Below, one piece after another: positions 7,591 to 16,075 of a stretch of DNA of 47,907 nucleotides. How positions within the stretch are numbered: the first letter of the stretch is position 1; the number at the start of each line of letters is the position of its first letter. Source of the DNA: Candidatus Scatomonas merdigallinarum. Lineage in GTDB: Bacteria > Bacillota > Clostridia > Lachnospirales > Lachnospiraceae. Where the stretch lies: contig DVKB01000002.1 of NCBI GenBank assembly GCA_018716305.1, positions 1 to 47,907 of the forward strand, in the 5' to 3' direction. Position numbers and translations under genes: made by a program. A model generated the notes under the pieces. That model made no database searches, was not told the DNA's origin, and saw only the letters and a list, made by a program, of their open reading frames with translations.

Positions 7591-7596
7591 GATGAA

Positions 7597-7635
7597 AACA
7601 CCTTGTATTGTGAATAGGGATACAGGGTGTTTTTT
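7597..7635 (+). terminator. Riboswitch-controlled terminator before folE
   Basis: AACACCTTGTA (7597-7607) pairs with TACAGGGTGTT (7621-7631), with one G-T, and ends in a run of T (7630-7635). It separates the THF riboswitch from folE. CACCC just upstream could compete for GGGTG in the 3' arm. Confidence 0.85.
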
Positions 7636-7674
7636 CGTTTATCCGGAAAGCAGCGGTACAATGGAGGAAAAAAG

Positions 7675-8229
7675 ATGGATGAGAAAAAAATCGAGGAAGC
7701 GGTACGGCTGTTTCTGGAGGGGATCGGCGAGGATGTGAACCGGGAGGGGCTTCTGGAGACTCCGGCCCGGGTGGCCAGGATGTGCCGGCAGATCTACGGG
7801 GGACTGGCCCGGGACCCGGAGGAACTTCTGAAAAAGCAGTTTGTATCCCAAAGCAGCCAGATGGTGGTGGAAAAGGACATCACCTTTTATTCTACCTGTG
7901 AGCATCATCTGCTGCCCTTCTGGGGGAAAGCCCACGTAGCCTATCTGCCGGAGGGCAAGGTGGCGGGACTCAGCAAGCTGGCCCGTACGGTGGAGGTCTA
8001 CGCCCGCCGTCCCCAGATCCAGGAAAACCTTACGGCGCAGATCGCGGACGCTCTGGAGAAATACCTGAGCCCCAAAGGGGTAATGGTCATGCTGGAGGCG
8101 GAGCACATGTGCATGTCCATGCGGGGGGTGCAGAAGCCGGGGACCAGAACCGTGACCACCGCGGTCCGGGGAGCCTTCGCGGAAGATTTCCAGCTGCAGC
8201 AGACCTTTTTCCAGATGGTGAAAGCATGA
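7675..8229 (+). CDS. folE: GTP cyclohydrolase I
   Basis: 184 residues. It converts GTP to 7,8-dihydroneopterin triphosphate, the first step of folate synthesis, in the cytoplasm. The zinc ligands C75, H78 and C146 are visible in CEHHLLPF and EHMCMSMRG, and [17 protein letters not shown] is the family core. The start at 7675 follows GGAGG (7663-7667). The in-frame ATG at 7627 lies inside the terminator and is rejected. First gene of a four-gene operon behind a THF riboswitch. Confidence 0.96.
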   Translation: MDEKKIEEAVRLFLEGIGEDVNREGLLETPARVARMCRQIYGGLARDPEELLKKQFVSQSSQMVVEKDITFYSTCEHHLLPFWGKAHVAYLPEGKVAGLSKLARTVEVYARRPQIQENLTAQIADALEKYLSPKGVMVMLEAEHMCMSMRGVQKPGTRTVTTAVRGAFAEDFQLQQTFFQMVKA

Positions 8230-8708
8230 AGCGGGTGAATCGGATCTGGGAGCACCCCCTGTACCGGGAGGCCTATGTCAGGATCCAGGAGCTGGAACAG
8301 GACCGGGAGTTCTGCGGCCATTCCGCGGAGCATTTTCTGGCGGTGGCCCGGCTTATGCGGATCTATGATCTCCAGGAGGATACGGGACTTTCCAAAGAAA
8401 GTATTTACGCGGCCGCGCTGCTTCACGATATCGGGCGGCATCTCCAGTATCTGGAGGGAACGCCCCATCAGGAGGCCAGCGCCGCCCTGGCGGCAGAGAT
8501 TCTGCCGGCCTGCGGCTTTCAAGAACTAGAGACGAAAGAGATCCTGGAGGCCATCCGGGGCCACCGCTCTCCGGAGATCCGGCAGGAAAAAAGCCTCCGT
8601 GGGTATCTGTACCGGGCGGACAAGGCTTCCAGGAACTGCCTGGCCTGTCCGGCGGAGCCGGCCTGCGACTGGCCAAAAGAAAAAAAGAATCTGGAGATCA
8701 CAGATTAG
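8226..8708 (+). CDS. HD-domain phosphohydrolase in the folate operon
   Basis: 160 residues. The start at 8226 overlaps the folE stop (ATGA), implying translational coupling. HD-superfamily metal ligands are seen as H in GHSAEHFL, the HD pair in LLHDIGRH, H in RGHRSPE and D in YRADKAS. The C-terminus carries a Cys cluster ([11 protein letters not shown]). No gene for the step that removes pyrophosphate from dihydroneopterin triphosphate is otherwise visible between folE and folP, so this protein is a candidate for that step or a related one. That assignment is inference from position. Confidence 0.8.
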   Translation: MKRVNRIWEHPLYREAYVRIQELEQDREFCGHSAEHFLAVARLMRIYDLQEDTGLSKESIYAAALLHDIGRHLQYLEGTPHQEASAALAAEILPACGFQELETKEILEAIRGHRSPEIRQEKSLRGYLYRADKASRNCLACPAEPACDWPKEKKNLEITD

Positions 8709-8725
8709 ACGGGAGAACAGGCAGC

Positions 8726-9532
8726 ATGAGAATCGGAACACAGGAATTTGATACCAAAAACCAGACCTACGTTATGGGAATCCTCAATGTGACGCCGGAT
8801 TCCTTCTCTGACGGGGGAAGATACAATCAGCTGGACGCGGCTCTGTTTCACGCGGAAGCCATGCTGCAGGAAGGAGCCTCCATTCTGGATGTGGGCGGAG
8901 AGTCTACCAGACCCGGCTATGCCCCTGTGCCGGCGGAGGAGGAGATCCGGAGAGTTGTGCCGGTGATCCGGGCGCTGACCCGGCGGTTTAAGGCGCCGGT
9001 CTCTGTGGATACCTGGAAAAGCTCTGTGGCGGAGGCGGCGGTACAGGCGGGGGCCAGCATGATCAATGATATCTGGGGCCTGAAAGGAGATCCAAAGATG
9101 GCCCGGGTGGCCGCAGAGAGCGGAGCCGCCTGCTGTCTGATGCACAACCGGAAAGAAGCAGTGTATGAGGATTTTATGAGAGAGGTGGCCGCGGATCTCA
9201 TGGCTTCGGTGGAGACCGCCCGGGAAGCGGGAGTGAGGGATGACCGGATTATCCTGGATCCCGGCGTAGGGTTTGCCAAAAGCTATGCCCAGAATCTGGA
9301 GGTGATCGCCCGCCTGGAGGAATTGGCCTGTCTGGGATTTCCGGTGCTGCTGGGAACATCCAGAAAATCGGTCATCGGTAAGACCCTGGACCTTCCGGCG
9401 GATCAGCGGCTGGAGGGCACTCTGGTGACCACGGTTTACGCGGTGCAGAAGGGCTGCGCTTTTGTGCGGGTACACGATGTAAAAGAAAATCTGCGGGCCA
9501 TTCAGATGACGAAGGCCCTGATGAGGGGGTAG
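8726..9532 (+). CDS. folP: Dihydropteroate synthase
   Basis: 268 residues. It joins the pterin pyrophosphate and p-aminobenzoate to make dihydropteroate; target family of sulfonamides. Signatures: MGILNVTPDSFSDGG, DVGGESTRPGY, SVDTWKSSVAEAA, NDIWG, LDPGVGFAK, GTSRKSVIG and VRVHDV. Full length for the family. It lies 17 nt after the HD gene and 3 nt before the folB-folK fusion. Confidence 0.97.
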   Translation: MRIGTQEFDTKNQTYVMGILNVTPDSFSDGGRYNQLDAALFHAEAMLQEGASILDVGGESTRPGYAPVPAEEEIRRVVPVIRALTRRFKAPVSVDTWKSSVAEAAVQAGASMINDIWGLKGDPKMARVAAESGAACCLMHNRKEAVYEDFMREVAADLMASVETAREAGVRDDRIILDPGVGFAKSYAQNLEVIARLEELACLGFPVLLGTSRKSVIGKTLDLPADQRLEGTLVTTVYAVQKGCAFVRVHDVKENLRAIQMTKALMRG

Positions 9533-9535
9533 ATC

Positions 9536-10357
9536 ATGGATCGGATCAAAATTCAGGAACTGGAAGTGTTTGCCAACCACGGGGTGTATCCGGAGGAAAA
9601 CGCCCTGGGACAGAAGTTTGTCATTTCGGCGGATCTGTACACAGACACCCGCCCTGCGGGGAAAAGCGATGATCTGGAGCGGTCCGTCAACTATGGAGAG
9701 GTGTGCCGGCGGATCAAAGAATATGTGGAAGGCCATACCTGGAAGCTGTTGGAGAGCGTGGCGGAGCATCTGGCCTTTGAAATCCTGACCGCCTGGCCAA
9801 GGATCCGGAAGATCCGTCTGGAGATCCGGAAACCCTGGGCTCCGGTGCGCCTCCCCCTGAAAACCGTGGCGGTAGAGATCCGGCGGCAGTGGCATCAGGC
9901 AGCCGTCGCTCTGGGATCCAACCTGGGAGATAAGAGGGCGCATCTGCAGCGGGCGGTGGAGCTTCTGAAGGAAACGGAAGGCTGCCTTGTGACGGCGGTC
10001 TCGGATTTTATTACCACAGCCCCCTACGGCTATGTGGAGCAGGATGATTTCCTGAATGGCTGTCTGCTCCTGGATACCCTGCTGACCCCGGAAGAACTGC
10101 TGGACCGCCTCCATGAGATCGAGCAGGAGGAAAAGCGGGAGCGGCTGATCCACTGGGGGCCCCGGACACTGGATCTGGATATTATTTTCTACGATGATCT
10201 GGTGCTGGATACGGATACCCTGCATATTCCCCATGTGGAAATGCACAAAAGAGATTTTGTGCTGAAGCCCCTGGCGCAGATCGCCCCCTGGATGCGGCAT
10301 CCGCTGAACGGAAAAACCGTGGCGCAGATGCTGGAGGAGCTGGAGAATTTTAGTTAA
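9536..10357 (+). CDS. folBK: Dihydroneopterin aldolase / HPPK fusion
   Basis: 273 residues. Residues 1 to about 118 are FolB-like (IKIQELEVFANHGVYPEE, SVNYGEV, LLESVAEHLAFEIL). Residues from about 122 are FolK-like (AVALGSNLGDKRAHL, FLNGCLLLDT, WGPRTLDLDIIFYDD, PHVEMHKRDFVLKPL). The fusion carries out two successive steps: aldol cleavage of dihydroneopterin, then pyrophosphorylation of hydroxymethyl-dihydropterin. Together with folE and folP it supplies most of dihydropteroate synthesis from one transcript. A strong promoter begins 4 nt after the stop. Confidence 0.95.
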   Translation: MDRIKIQELEVFANHGVYPEENALGQKFVISADLYTDTRPAGKSDDLERSVNYGEVCRRIKEYVEGHTWKLLESVAEHLAFEILTAWPRIRKIRLEIRKPWAPVRLPLKTVAVEIRRQWHQAAVALGSNLGDKRAHLQRAVELLKETEGCLVTAVSDFITTAPYGYVEQDDFLNGCLLLDTLLTPEELLDRLHEIEQEEKRERLIHWGPRTLDLDIIFYDDLVLDTDTLHIPHVEMHKRDFVLKPLAQIAPWMRHPLNGKTVAQMLEELENFS

Positions 10358-10360
10358 TGG

Positions 10361-10389
10361 TTGACACCGCCGGGCCCGGATGCTATTAT
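10361..10389 (+). promoter_or_regulatory. Strong promoter ahead of the cobalamin riboswitch
   Basis: Perfect TTGACA (10361-10366), 17-nt spacer, TATTAT (10384-10389). It starts right after the folate operon and drives the riboswitch-bearing leader. Confidence 0.8.
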
Positions 10390-10411
10390 ATATTTGTGCA
10401 TAAATTTCATA

Positions 10412-10590
10412 TCAATCATGCAAGTGCACCCCGCGGTTCGCGGCGGTGAAAAGGGAATCGGGTGAGAGGCCCGAGCGATCCGGTCACTGTAATCAGGGAG
10501 CAAGACGCAGAAAACCATTGTATGTCCGCACATATGAGAAGGAGCGTTGCGCGATAATCTGAGAGCCAGGAAACCTGCTTGGATGATATA
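10412..10590 (+). promoter_or_regulatory. Cobalamin riboswitch with no obvious target gene
   Basis: Conserved strings GGTGAAAAGGGAAT, CGGTCACTGTAATC and the B12 box GAGAGCCAGGAAACCTGCTT appear in the right order. The ends CATGCAAG (about 10417-10424) and CTTGGATG can form P1. The next recognisable start codon is sbcD at 10899, a nuclease gene not expected to be cobalamin-controlled, and a terminator lies in between. Confidence 0.9.
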
Positions 10591-10850
10591 AGGTTGAAGC
10601 TTCCGAGCAAAGCTTTCCATCTATCCATCCGATATGGAATGCCTGATAAGAGTATTCACTCAGCCGGGAACCTTCGAGCGGGATTTATGTATCGTTTAAA
10701 CGGCAGGGTGAAATACTTCGGCTGTCAGAGAAGCTGTTTTATACCGCGTCATGATTCCTCCGCAAAGAATTGACGGTCTGGTTTTCCGCTTGACAGCAGG
10801 ATCGGGAGCCGAAGGGATTTCCCCCACAAGTTCATAAAAAGTCATTTTAG
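10591..10850 (+). other. Leader region after the cobalamin riboswitch, no recognised gene
   Basis: About 260 nt between riboswitch and terminator. A short open frame (10579-10773, 64 codons) starts inside the B12-box region, has no ribosome site, and resembles no family I know. The palindrome AAGCTT occurs twice (about 10597 and 10610) and could form a hairpin. It may be the remnant of a lost cobalamin-related gene or a regulatory RNA. I see nothing decisive. Confidence 0.4.
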
Positions 10851-10875
10851 TCTCCTGTGATCGGGAGATTTTTTT
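10851..10875 (+). terminator. Terminator before sbcD
   Basis: TCTCC (10851-10855) pairs with GGAGA (10864-10868) and is followed by seven T (10869-10875). It would end the transcript started at 10361. Confidence 0.65.
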
Positions 10876-10898
10876 ATTCTATCATACAAGGAGGCCCC

Positions 10899-12035
10899 AT
10901 GAAACTGATTCATCTCTCCGACCTGCACCTGGGAAAGCGGGTCAACGAATTTTCTATGTTGGAGGACCAGGCCTTCATTCTGCAGGAAATCCTGCGGATC
11001 ATAGACGAAGAACAGCCCCAGGCAGTGCTGCTGGCCGGGGATATCTACGATAAATCCGTACCCTCCGGGGAGGCGGTGCAGCTTTTTGACGGGTTTCTCT
11101 GGGAACTGTCCTCCCGGAAACTGCAGGTTTTTGTCATCAGCGGCAATCACGATTCCCCGGAGCGGCTGTCCTTCGGGGGGCGGCTCATGGAGGGAAGCGG
11201 CATTCATCTGTCGCCGGTGTACAGCGGAAAGGTGGAACCGGTGGTCCTGGAGGATGCATACGGCCCGGTGAATGTTTATCTGCTGCCGTTCCTGAAGCCG
11301 GCCCATGTGCGCCGGTATTTTCCGGAGGAGGAGATCGGCACCTACACAGAGGCCCTGGGGAAAGCGGTGGAGGCCCTGGAGATCCATAAGGAGCAGAGAA
11401 ATGTGTTGGTGACCCACCAGTTTGTCACCGGGGCTTCCCGGTCGGATTCGGAAGAAATTTCCGTGGGAGGCTCCGACAACGTGGACGCCTCGGTGTTTGA
11501 CGATTTTGACTATGTGGCCTTGGGCCACATCCACGGCCCCCAGAATATCGGGTCCCCCAGGATCCGCTACTGCGGCACCCCTCTGAAGTATTCCTTCTCT
11601 GAGGTGGGACAGCAGAAATCCGTGACGGTGGCGGAGCTGAAGGAAAAGGGGACTCTGGAGGTGACTGCCCGGCCCTTAACTCCTCTGCGGGATCTGCGGG
11701 AGATCCGGGGCTCCTACCTGGAGGTTACGGCGAAAAGCTTTTATGAGGGCCGGAACCGGGAGGATTACCTTCATATTACCCTGACGGATGAGGAGGACGT
11801 CCCCGACGGGGCGGCAAAGCTGCGGGTGATCTATCCCAATCTCATGCGGCTGGATTACGACAACGCCAGGACCAGATCCCGGAATCTTCCGGAGGGCGCG
11901 GAAGAGCCGGCGGCAAAACCGCCCCTGGAACTGTTTGAAGAATTTTATGAACGGCAGAACAATCAGCCTATGACGGAGGAGCAGATCCGCTTTTCCAGGG
12001 AACTGATGGAAACCATATGGGAGGATAAGATATGA
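10899..12035 (+). CDS. sbcD: SbcCD nuclease, nuclease subunit SbcD
   Basis: 378 residues. Mre11-type metallophosphoesterase that, with SbcC, cleaves DNA hairpins and blocked ends. Motifs: HLSDLHLGK, AGDIYDKS, GNHDSPERL, VTHQ and LGHIHGPQ. The start at 10899 follows AAGGAGG. The upstream in-frame ATG at 10857 lies in the terminator and is rejected. The stop overlaps the sbcC start by 4 nt, so the two subunits are translationally coupled. Confidence 0.96.
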   Translation: MKLIHLSDLHLGKRVNEFSMLEDQAFILQEILRIIDEEQPQAVLLAGDIYDKSVPSGEAVQLFDGFLWELSSRKLQVFVISGNHDSPERLSFGGRLMEGSGIHLSPVYSGKVEPVVLEDAYGPVNVYLLPFLKPAHVRRYFPEEEIGTYTEALGKAVEALEIHKEQRNVLVTHQFVTGASRSDSEEISVGGSDNVDASVFDDFDYVALGHIHGPQNIGSPRIRYCGTPLKYSFSEVGQQKSVTVAELKEKGTLEVTARPLTPLRDLREIRGSYLEVTAKSFYEGRNREDYLHITLTDEEDVPDGAAKLRVIYPNLMRLDYDNARTRSRNLPEGAEEPAAKPPLELFEEFYERQNNQPMTEEQIRFSRELMETIWEDKI

Positions 12036-15000
12036 GACCGCTGAAACTGACCCTTTCCGCTTTCGGCCCCTATGCCGGGCGGACCGAACTGCAGATGGAA
12101 CAGCTGGGCTCCGCGGGCCTGTATCTGATCAGCGGGGACACAGGAGCCGGAAAGACCACTCTTTTTGACGCCATCACCTTTGCCCTCTACGGGGAGGCCA
12201 GCGGCTCCAGCCGGGAGCCGGGCATGTTCCGCTCCAAATACGCCGGGCCGGAGACTCCCACAGAGGTGGAATTGATCTTTTCCTACGGCGGCAAGGTGTA
12301 TCAGATACGGCGGAATCCGGAGTATCTCCGTCCCGCCAGGCGGGGCGGCGGCCAGACCCTTCAGAGGGCGGAGGCGGAACTGACGCTGCCGGATGGGCGT
12401 CTGGTGACCAGGGTCCGGGAGGTGAACCAGGCGGTGAAGGAGATCATCGGCCTGGATTATCAGCAGTTTTCCCAGATCGCCATGATCGCCCAGGGAGATT
12501 TTCTGAAGCTGCTGCTGGCGGACACCCGGGAGCGCCAGGGGATCTTCCGGGACATTTTTCACACCGGCCCCTATCAGGTGTTCCAGGAAAAGCTGAAAGG
12601 GGAAGCCGGGAAGCTGCGGACGGAGTGCGACAGAGCCAGAAGCAGCGTGGCCCAGTATATCCAGGGGATCCAGTGCCAAAAGGACAGTCCCCTGGCTTCC
12701 CGGGCGGAGCAGGCCAGATCCGGGGAACTGCCTGCCGCGGAGGTACAGGAACTTTTTTCTGAGCTTCTGCAGGAGGACGAAGAAGGCCGGAAAGCCCTGG
12801 AGGCGGAAACCGGGAAGCTGGATCGGGAACTGGAGGAGGTCCATGCCCTTCTGGCCCAGGCGGAAGAGCGGAAAAAAGCGGAGATCCGCCTTCAGGAGAC
12901 TGAGAAATCCAGAAAATCTGTTTGTGAGAAGCTGGCTCTGGCTGAGCAGATGGTGGAGGAAGAAGAGAAGAAAAAGCCTCTGCGGGAAGAGCTGTCCCGA
13001 AAGGCTGCTGTTCTGCGGGGAGAGCTTCCCCGGTATGAGGAACTGGAGGAGCAGAGAAAGGTATGCCAGCAGCAGGAGCAGGAAGCAGAGGAGGCCGCCG
13101 GTAAGCAGCGGCAGGCGGAGGTGGAGCTGGAGAAACAGATCCGGGAGCTGCAGGAGAGGAAGGAAGAGCAGGCCTCCCTGGAGCAGTCCGGGGAACGGGC
13201 CGGACAGCTGAAACTGGAACGGCAGCAGGCGGAAAACCGGAAAAGGCAGCTGAGGGATCTTGCGGAACAGGTCCGGCAGAGAAATACTCTGAAAGACGCT
13301 TTGGAACAGGCGGGCCGGGAGGCGGAGCAGCTCCGCCGGAACTGCCTGGAGCTGGACCGGCAGCGGGAGCAGCTGACAGCAGAGGCAGAAACTCTGGGGA
13401 AGGAGTTCCAGTCTCTGGAAGACGCGGCCGGAGAAAAAGAAAAACTTTCCGGGGAGAGAACCAGGCTGGAGCGGGAGTTGGGAGAACTTGGACGTCTCAG
13501 GGACGCTTTGGATGAGTACGGGATTTCCCGGGAGAAACTGGAAGCCGCTCGTGCCGCCTACCGCAGGGCGGCGGAGCGCGCGGAAGAGGCAGGGCAGGTA
13601 TACCGCAGCCGAAACCGGGCCTTTCTGGACGAGCAGGCGGGGATCCTGGCGGAAACCCTGGCAGAGGGAGAGCCCTGCCCTGTCTGCGGCTCCAGAGAGC
13701 ACCCCGCCCCGGCGGAAAAATCCCTGGAGGCCCCGGCGGAAGTCCAGGTGGAGGAGGCCAGAGCGGCCTTTGAAAAGGCGCAGGAGCTGGCGGAAAAGGC
13801 CAGCCGCCAGGCGGGAGAACTGAAAGGCAGTGTGCTGGCCCAGGAAGAAACCCTGCTGGAGCAGATGAAGCCTTACGGGGAACCGTCTGCCCCGGAACAG
13901 GCCGGGGAGCAGCTGAAGGCAGCGGAAGAAATCCGGCGGAAATCCCTGACCCGTCTGGAAACTGCGGAGAAAGAAAACCGGGAAAAACTTGCCCGGCGGG
14001 AACAGCTGCGGCGGAAGCTGCAGGAGCAGGAACAGAGGAGGGAAAAACGGGAGAAAGAAAAAGAAGGAGCCTCCCGGCGGCTTCAGGAAGCGGAAGGCCG
14101 GAAGAAAAATCTGGAGGGCCAGCTGGAAGGGCAGGAAGACAGCCTGGACAGAGGCTTTCGGGAACTGGGAGCCCATCTTTCCCCGGAGGACGCGGAAGAG
14201 TTTCTGGCGGAAGAAAGCCGGAGGGCGGACCGGGAACTGGCGCGGCTTGGGCAGCTTCTTCAGGAGGAAGAGACGAAGCTTGCCAGAAAAAAAGAACTGA
14301 GCATCCGGATTCCGGAAAAAGAGCGGGAAAAAGAGAAGACGGAGCAGCAGATCAGCCAGTGGAAGCAGAAAAGGGCAGAGGCGGAAAGCAGGAGCCGGGG
14401 AGCCGGGGAGCAGGCGGAGCGGCTGAAAGCCGGACTGACCCGGGAGAGCCGGGAGCAGGCGGAACAGCAGATCCGGAGCTTACAGGCAGAAGGGCAGACT
14501 CTGGAGAAGGCGCTGGAAGAGGCGAAAGAAAATCGGGACACAGCCGCCAGGAATCTGTCCGCCCTGGAGGGACGGATCCGCCAGCTGAAGGAACTTCTGG
14601 AACAGAGCGGGGAGATCGACGGATCTGTTCAGGAGAATCGGAAAGCCCTTCTGACAGAGCAGAGGGAGGAGCTTCTGAGAGAGCAGAAAGTTCTTCATGC
14701 CAGGACCACCGCCAACCGGCAGGCGCTGGAACATATGGAACAGCGGTCCGCGGAACTGCGGAAGCTGGAGGAGAAGTGGGCCTTCGTCCAGTCTCTTTCC
14801 AATACCGCCAACGGGAACCTTGCCGGCAAAGAAAAGATCATGCTGGAGACCTATATCCAGATGACTTATTTTGACCGGATCATCCGCCGGGCCAATTTAA
14901 GGTTCCTGGTCATGTCCGGGGGACAGTATGAACTGAAACGGCGAAGGGAGGCCTCCGGCAGCAGATGCCAGAGCGGTCTGGAGCTGGACGTCATTGACCA

Positions 15001-15325
15001 CTACAACGGCACGGAGCGCAGCGTCCGCACCCTTTCCGGAGGAGAATCCTTTCAGGCCTCCCTGTCTCTGGCATTGGGGCTCTCCGATGAGGTTCAGTCC
15101 TCCGCCGGGGGCATCCGGCTGGATACCATGTTCGTGGACGAGGGCTTCGGCTCTCTGGACGAGGAATCCCTGCAGCAGGCGGTCCGGGCGCTGTCTTCCC
15201 TGACAGAGGGGAACCGGCTGGTAGGCATCATCTCCCATGTGGGAGAACTGAAAGAAAAGATCGACCGGCAGATCCTGGTGAAAAAAGACCGGGAGGGGGG
15301 CAGCCGGGTAGAGATCCTGGTGTAA
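12032..15325 (+). CDS. sbcC: SbcCD nuclease, ATPase subunit SbcC
   Basis: 1097 residues. Rad50-type ATPase: Walker A GDTGAGKTT near the N-terminus; long Glu/Arg-rich coiled coils; a zinc hook C549-P-V-C552 midway; the signature LSGGESF; Walker B MFVDEGFGSLDE; and the SHV switch. The coiled coil tethers DNA ends while the head domains gate SbcD. Strong purine bias in the coiled coil generates long spurious reverse-strand open frames. Confidence 0.96.
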   Translation: MRPLKLTLSAFGPYAGRTELQMEQLGSAGLYLISGDTGAGKTTLFDAITFALYGEASGSSREPGMFRSKYAGPETPTEVELIFSYGGKVYQIRRNPEYLRPARRGGGQTLQRAEAELTLPDGRLVTRVREVNQAVKEIIGLDYQQFSQIAMIAQGDFLKLLLADTRERQGIFRDIFHTGPYQVFQEKLKGEAGKLRTECDRARSSVAQYIQGIQCQKDSPLASRAEQARSGELPAAEVQELFSELLQEDEEGRKALEAETGKLDRELEEVHALLAQAEERKKAEIRLQETEKSRKSVCEKLALAEQMVEEEEKKKPLREELSRKAAVLRGELPRYEELEEQRKVCQQQEQEAEEAAGKQRQAEVELEKQIRELQERKEEQASLEQSGERAGQLKLERQQAENRKRQLRDLAEQVRQRNTLKDALEQAGREAEQLRRNCLELDRQREQLTAEAETLGKEFQSLEDAAGEKEKLSGERTRLERELGELGRLRDALDEYGISREKLEAARAAYRRAAERAEEAGQVYRSRNRAFLDEQAGILAETLAEGEPCPVCGSREHPAPAEKSLEAPAEVQVEEARAAFEKAQELAEKASRQAGELKGSVLAQEETLLEQMKPYGEPSAPEQAGEQLKAAEEIRRKSLTRLETAEKENREKLARREQLRRKLQEQEQRREKREKEKEGASRRLQEAEGRKKNLEGQLEGQEDSLDRGFRELGAHLSPEDAEEFLAEESRRADRELARLGQLLQEEETKLARKKELSIRIPEKEREKEKTEQQISQWKQKRAEAESRSRGAGEQAERLKAGLTRESREQAEQQIRSLQAEGQTLEKALEEAKENRDTAARNLSALEGRIRQLKELLEQSGEIDGSVQENRKALLTEQREELLREQKVLHARTTANRQALEHMEQRSAELRKLEEKWAFVQSLSNTANGNLAGKEKIMLETYIQMTYFDRIIRRANLRFLVMSGGQYELKRRREASGSRCQSGLELDVIDHYNGTERSVRTLSGGESFQASLSLALGLSDEVQSSAGGIRLDTMFVDEGFGSLDEESLQQAVRALSSLTEGNRLVGIISHVGELKEKIDRQILVKKDREGGSRVEILV

Positions 15326-15343
15326 GGAGCATTCCCCAAACAG

Positions 15344-15375
15344 GGAAGGCGCCGGAGGATTCTGCGGCGCCTTCC
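15344..15375. terminator. Perfect hairpin after sbcC
   Basis: GGAAGGCGCCG (15344-15354) and CGGCGCCTTCC (15365-15375) form an 11-bp perfect stem. No T-run follows on the plus strand, so it may be a weak or factor-assisted terminator or a 3'-end stabiliser. On the minus strand a short run of T follows after a few bases. Confidence 0.55.
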
Positions 15376-15414
15376 TCAGAAAAAACTGCGGGTGACGCTG
15401 GGAAAACCGGAGGT

Positions 15415-15427
15415 TCTGTGCTATAAT
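15415..15427 (+). promoter_or_regulatory. Extended -10 promoter
   Basis: TGTGC followed by TATAAT (15422-15427), an extended -10 layout. No good -35 is seen at the usual distance. It would drive the gene at 15492. Confidence 0.5.
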
Positions 15428-15491
15428 TTCATGAAGAACGGGAGAAACAGTACAGCATATCTGTAAAATACAGGATACGGGAGGATTTTTT

Positions 15492-15923
15492 ATGAGTACA
15501 AGAACAGAGAAGACCCAGGAGCTGCACAGCAAAGGCTACAACTGCGCCCAGGCGGTGGCCTGTGCCTACTGTGATCTGGTGGGAGTCAGTGAGGATGAGA
15601 TTTTCCGCATGACGGAAGGCTACGGGCTCGGTATGGGCTGTATGGAGGGGATCTGCGGAGCGGTATCCGGCGCGGCGGCCCTTGCGGGTATGAAGAATAG
15701 CCTTGGCTGTGAAAATCCCATCAGCAAAAAGGCAACGTATCAGCTGTCCGGGGAAATTCTGAAAAGATTCCGGGAGAAGAACGGTTCGGTGATCTGCCGG
15801 GAGCTAAAGGGCGTGGATACAGGAAAAGCCCTTCGGTCCTGCAGCGGCTGCATCCGCGACGCGGCGGAGCTGGCGGAAGAAATCCTGTTTTCGGACGCGG
15901 AGAATCCTCCGGAAAAACCTTGA
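15492..15923 (+). CDS. C-GCAxxG-C-C family redox protein
   Basis: 143 residues. The family signature is YNCAQAV (here C-A-Q-A in place of GCAxxG), then GMGCMEGICGAVSGAAAL, SVICREL and SCSGCIRDAA. These conserved cysteines and glycines define a family of small, probably redox or metal-binding proteins of unproven function in anaerobes. GGGAGG lies 7 nt before the ATG. A second family member is at 42063-42492 in the molybdenum cluster. The stop codon overlaps the -35 box of the next promoter. Confidence 0.8.
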   Translation: MSTRTEKTQELHSKGYNCAQAVACAYCDLVGVSEDEIFRMTEGYGLGMGCMEGICGAVSGAAALAGMKNSLGCENPISKKATYQLSGEILKRFREKNGSVICRELKGVDTGKALRSCSGCIRDAAELAEEILFSDAENPPEKP

Positions 15924-15948
15924 CAAACCCCGGAATCCTTACTATGAT
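15920..15948 (+). promoter_or_regulatory. Promoter of the T-box / valS transcript
   Basis: Perfect TTGACA (15920-15925), 17-nt spacer, TATGAT (15943-15948). The -35 includes the stop codon of the preceding gene. Confidence 0.8.
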
Positions 15949-15959
15949 AAGTTCAGTTT

Positions 15960-16059
15960 AAAGGCGATGAAAAAGAGGAGTACGCGGGGATCCGCGTGTG
16001 AAGTAAGGTGGTACCGCGAGACATTCGCCCTTTGCGCAGACGCGCAGAGGGCGTTTCTG
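15960..16059 (+). promoter_or_regulatory. Short T-box-type leader lacking a normal Stem I
   Basis: The hallmark AAGTAAGGTGGTACCGCG (16001-16018) is intact. Its TGGT can pair with an uncharged tRNA ending ACCA with discriminator A, as expected for valine. A 12-bp terminator stem follows (16026-16037 with 16042-16053, one G-T) and then TTTCTGATTT. Before the T-box there is only GATGAAAAAGAGGAGTA and a 6-bp hairpin ACGCGG/CCGCGT (15982-15997). The roughly 100-nt Stem I with a specifier loop seems absent. valS lies two genes on. Confidence 0.8.
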
Positions 16060-16075
16060 ATTTCAGGAGGCGGAC

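Noticed and set aside
10579-10773. 64-codon open frame after the cobalamin riboswitch
   Set aside because: It starts inside the riboswitch, lacks a ribosome site and matches no family I know; kept only as a possibility in the leader description.
11963-14176. 737-codon minus-strand open frame opposite sbcC
   Set aside because: Leu/Phe/Gln-rich shadow of the sbcC coiled coil, caused by purine bias on the coding strand.
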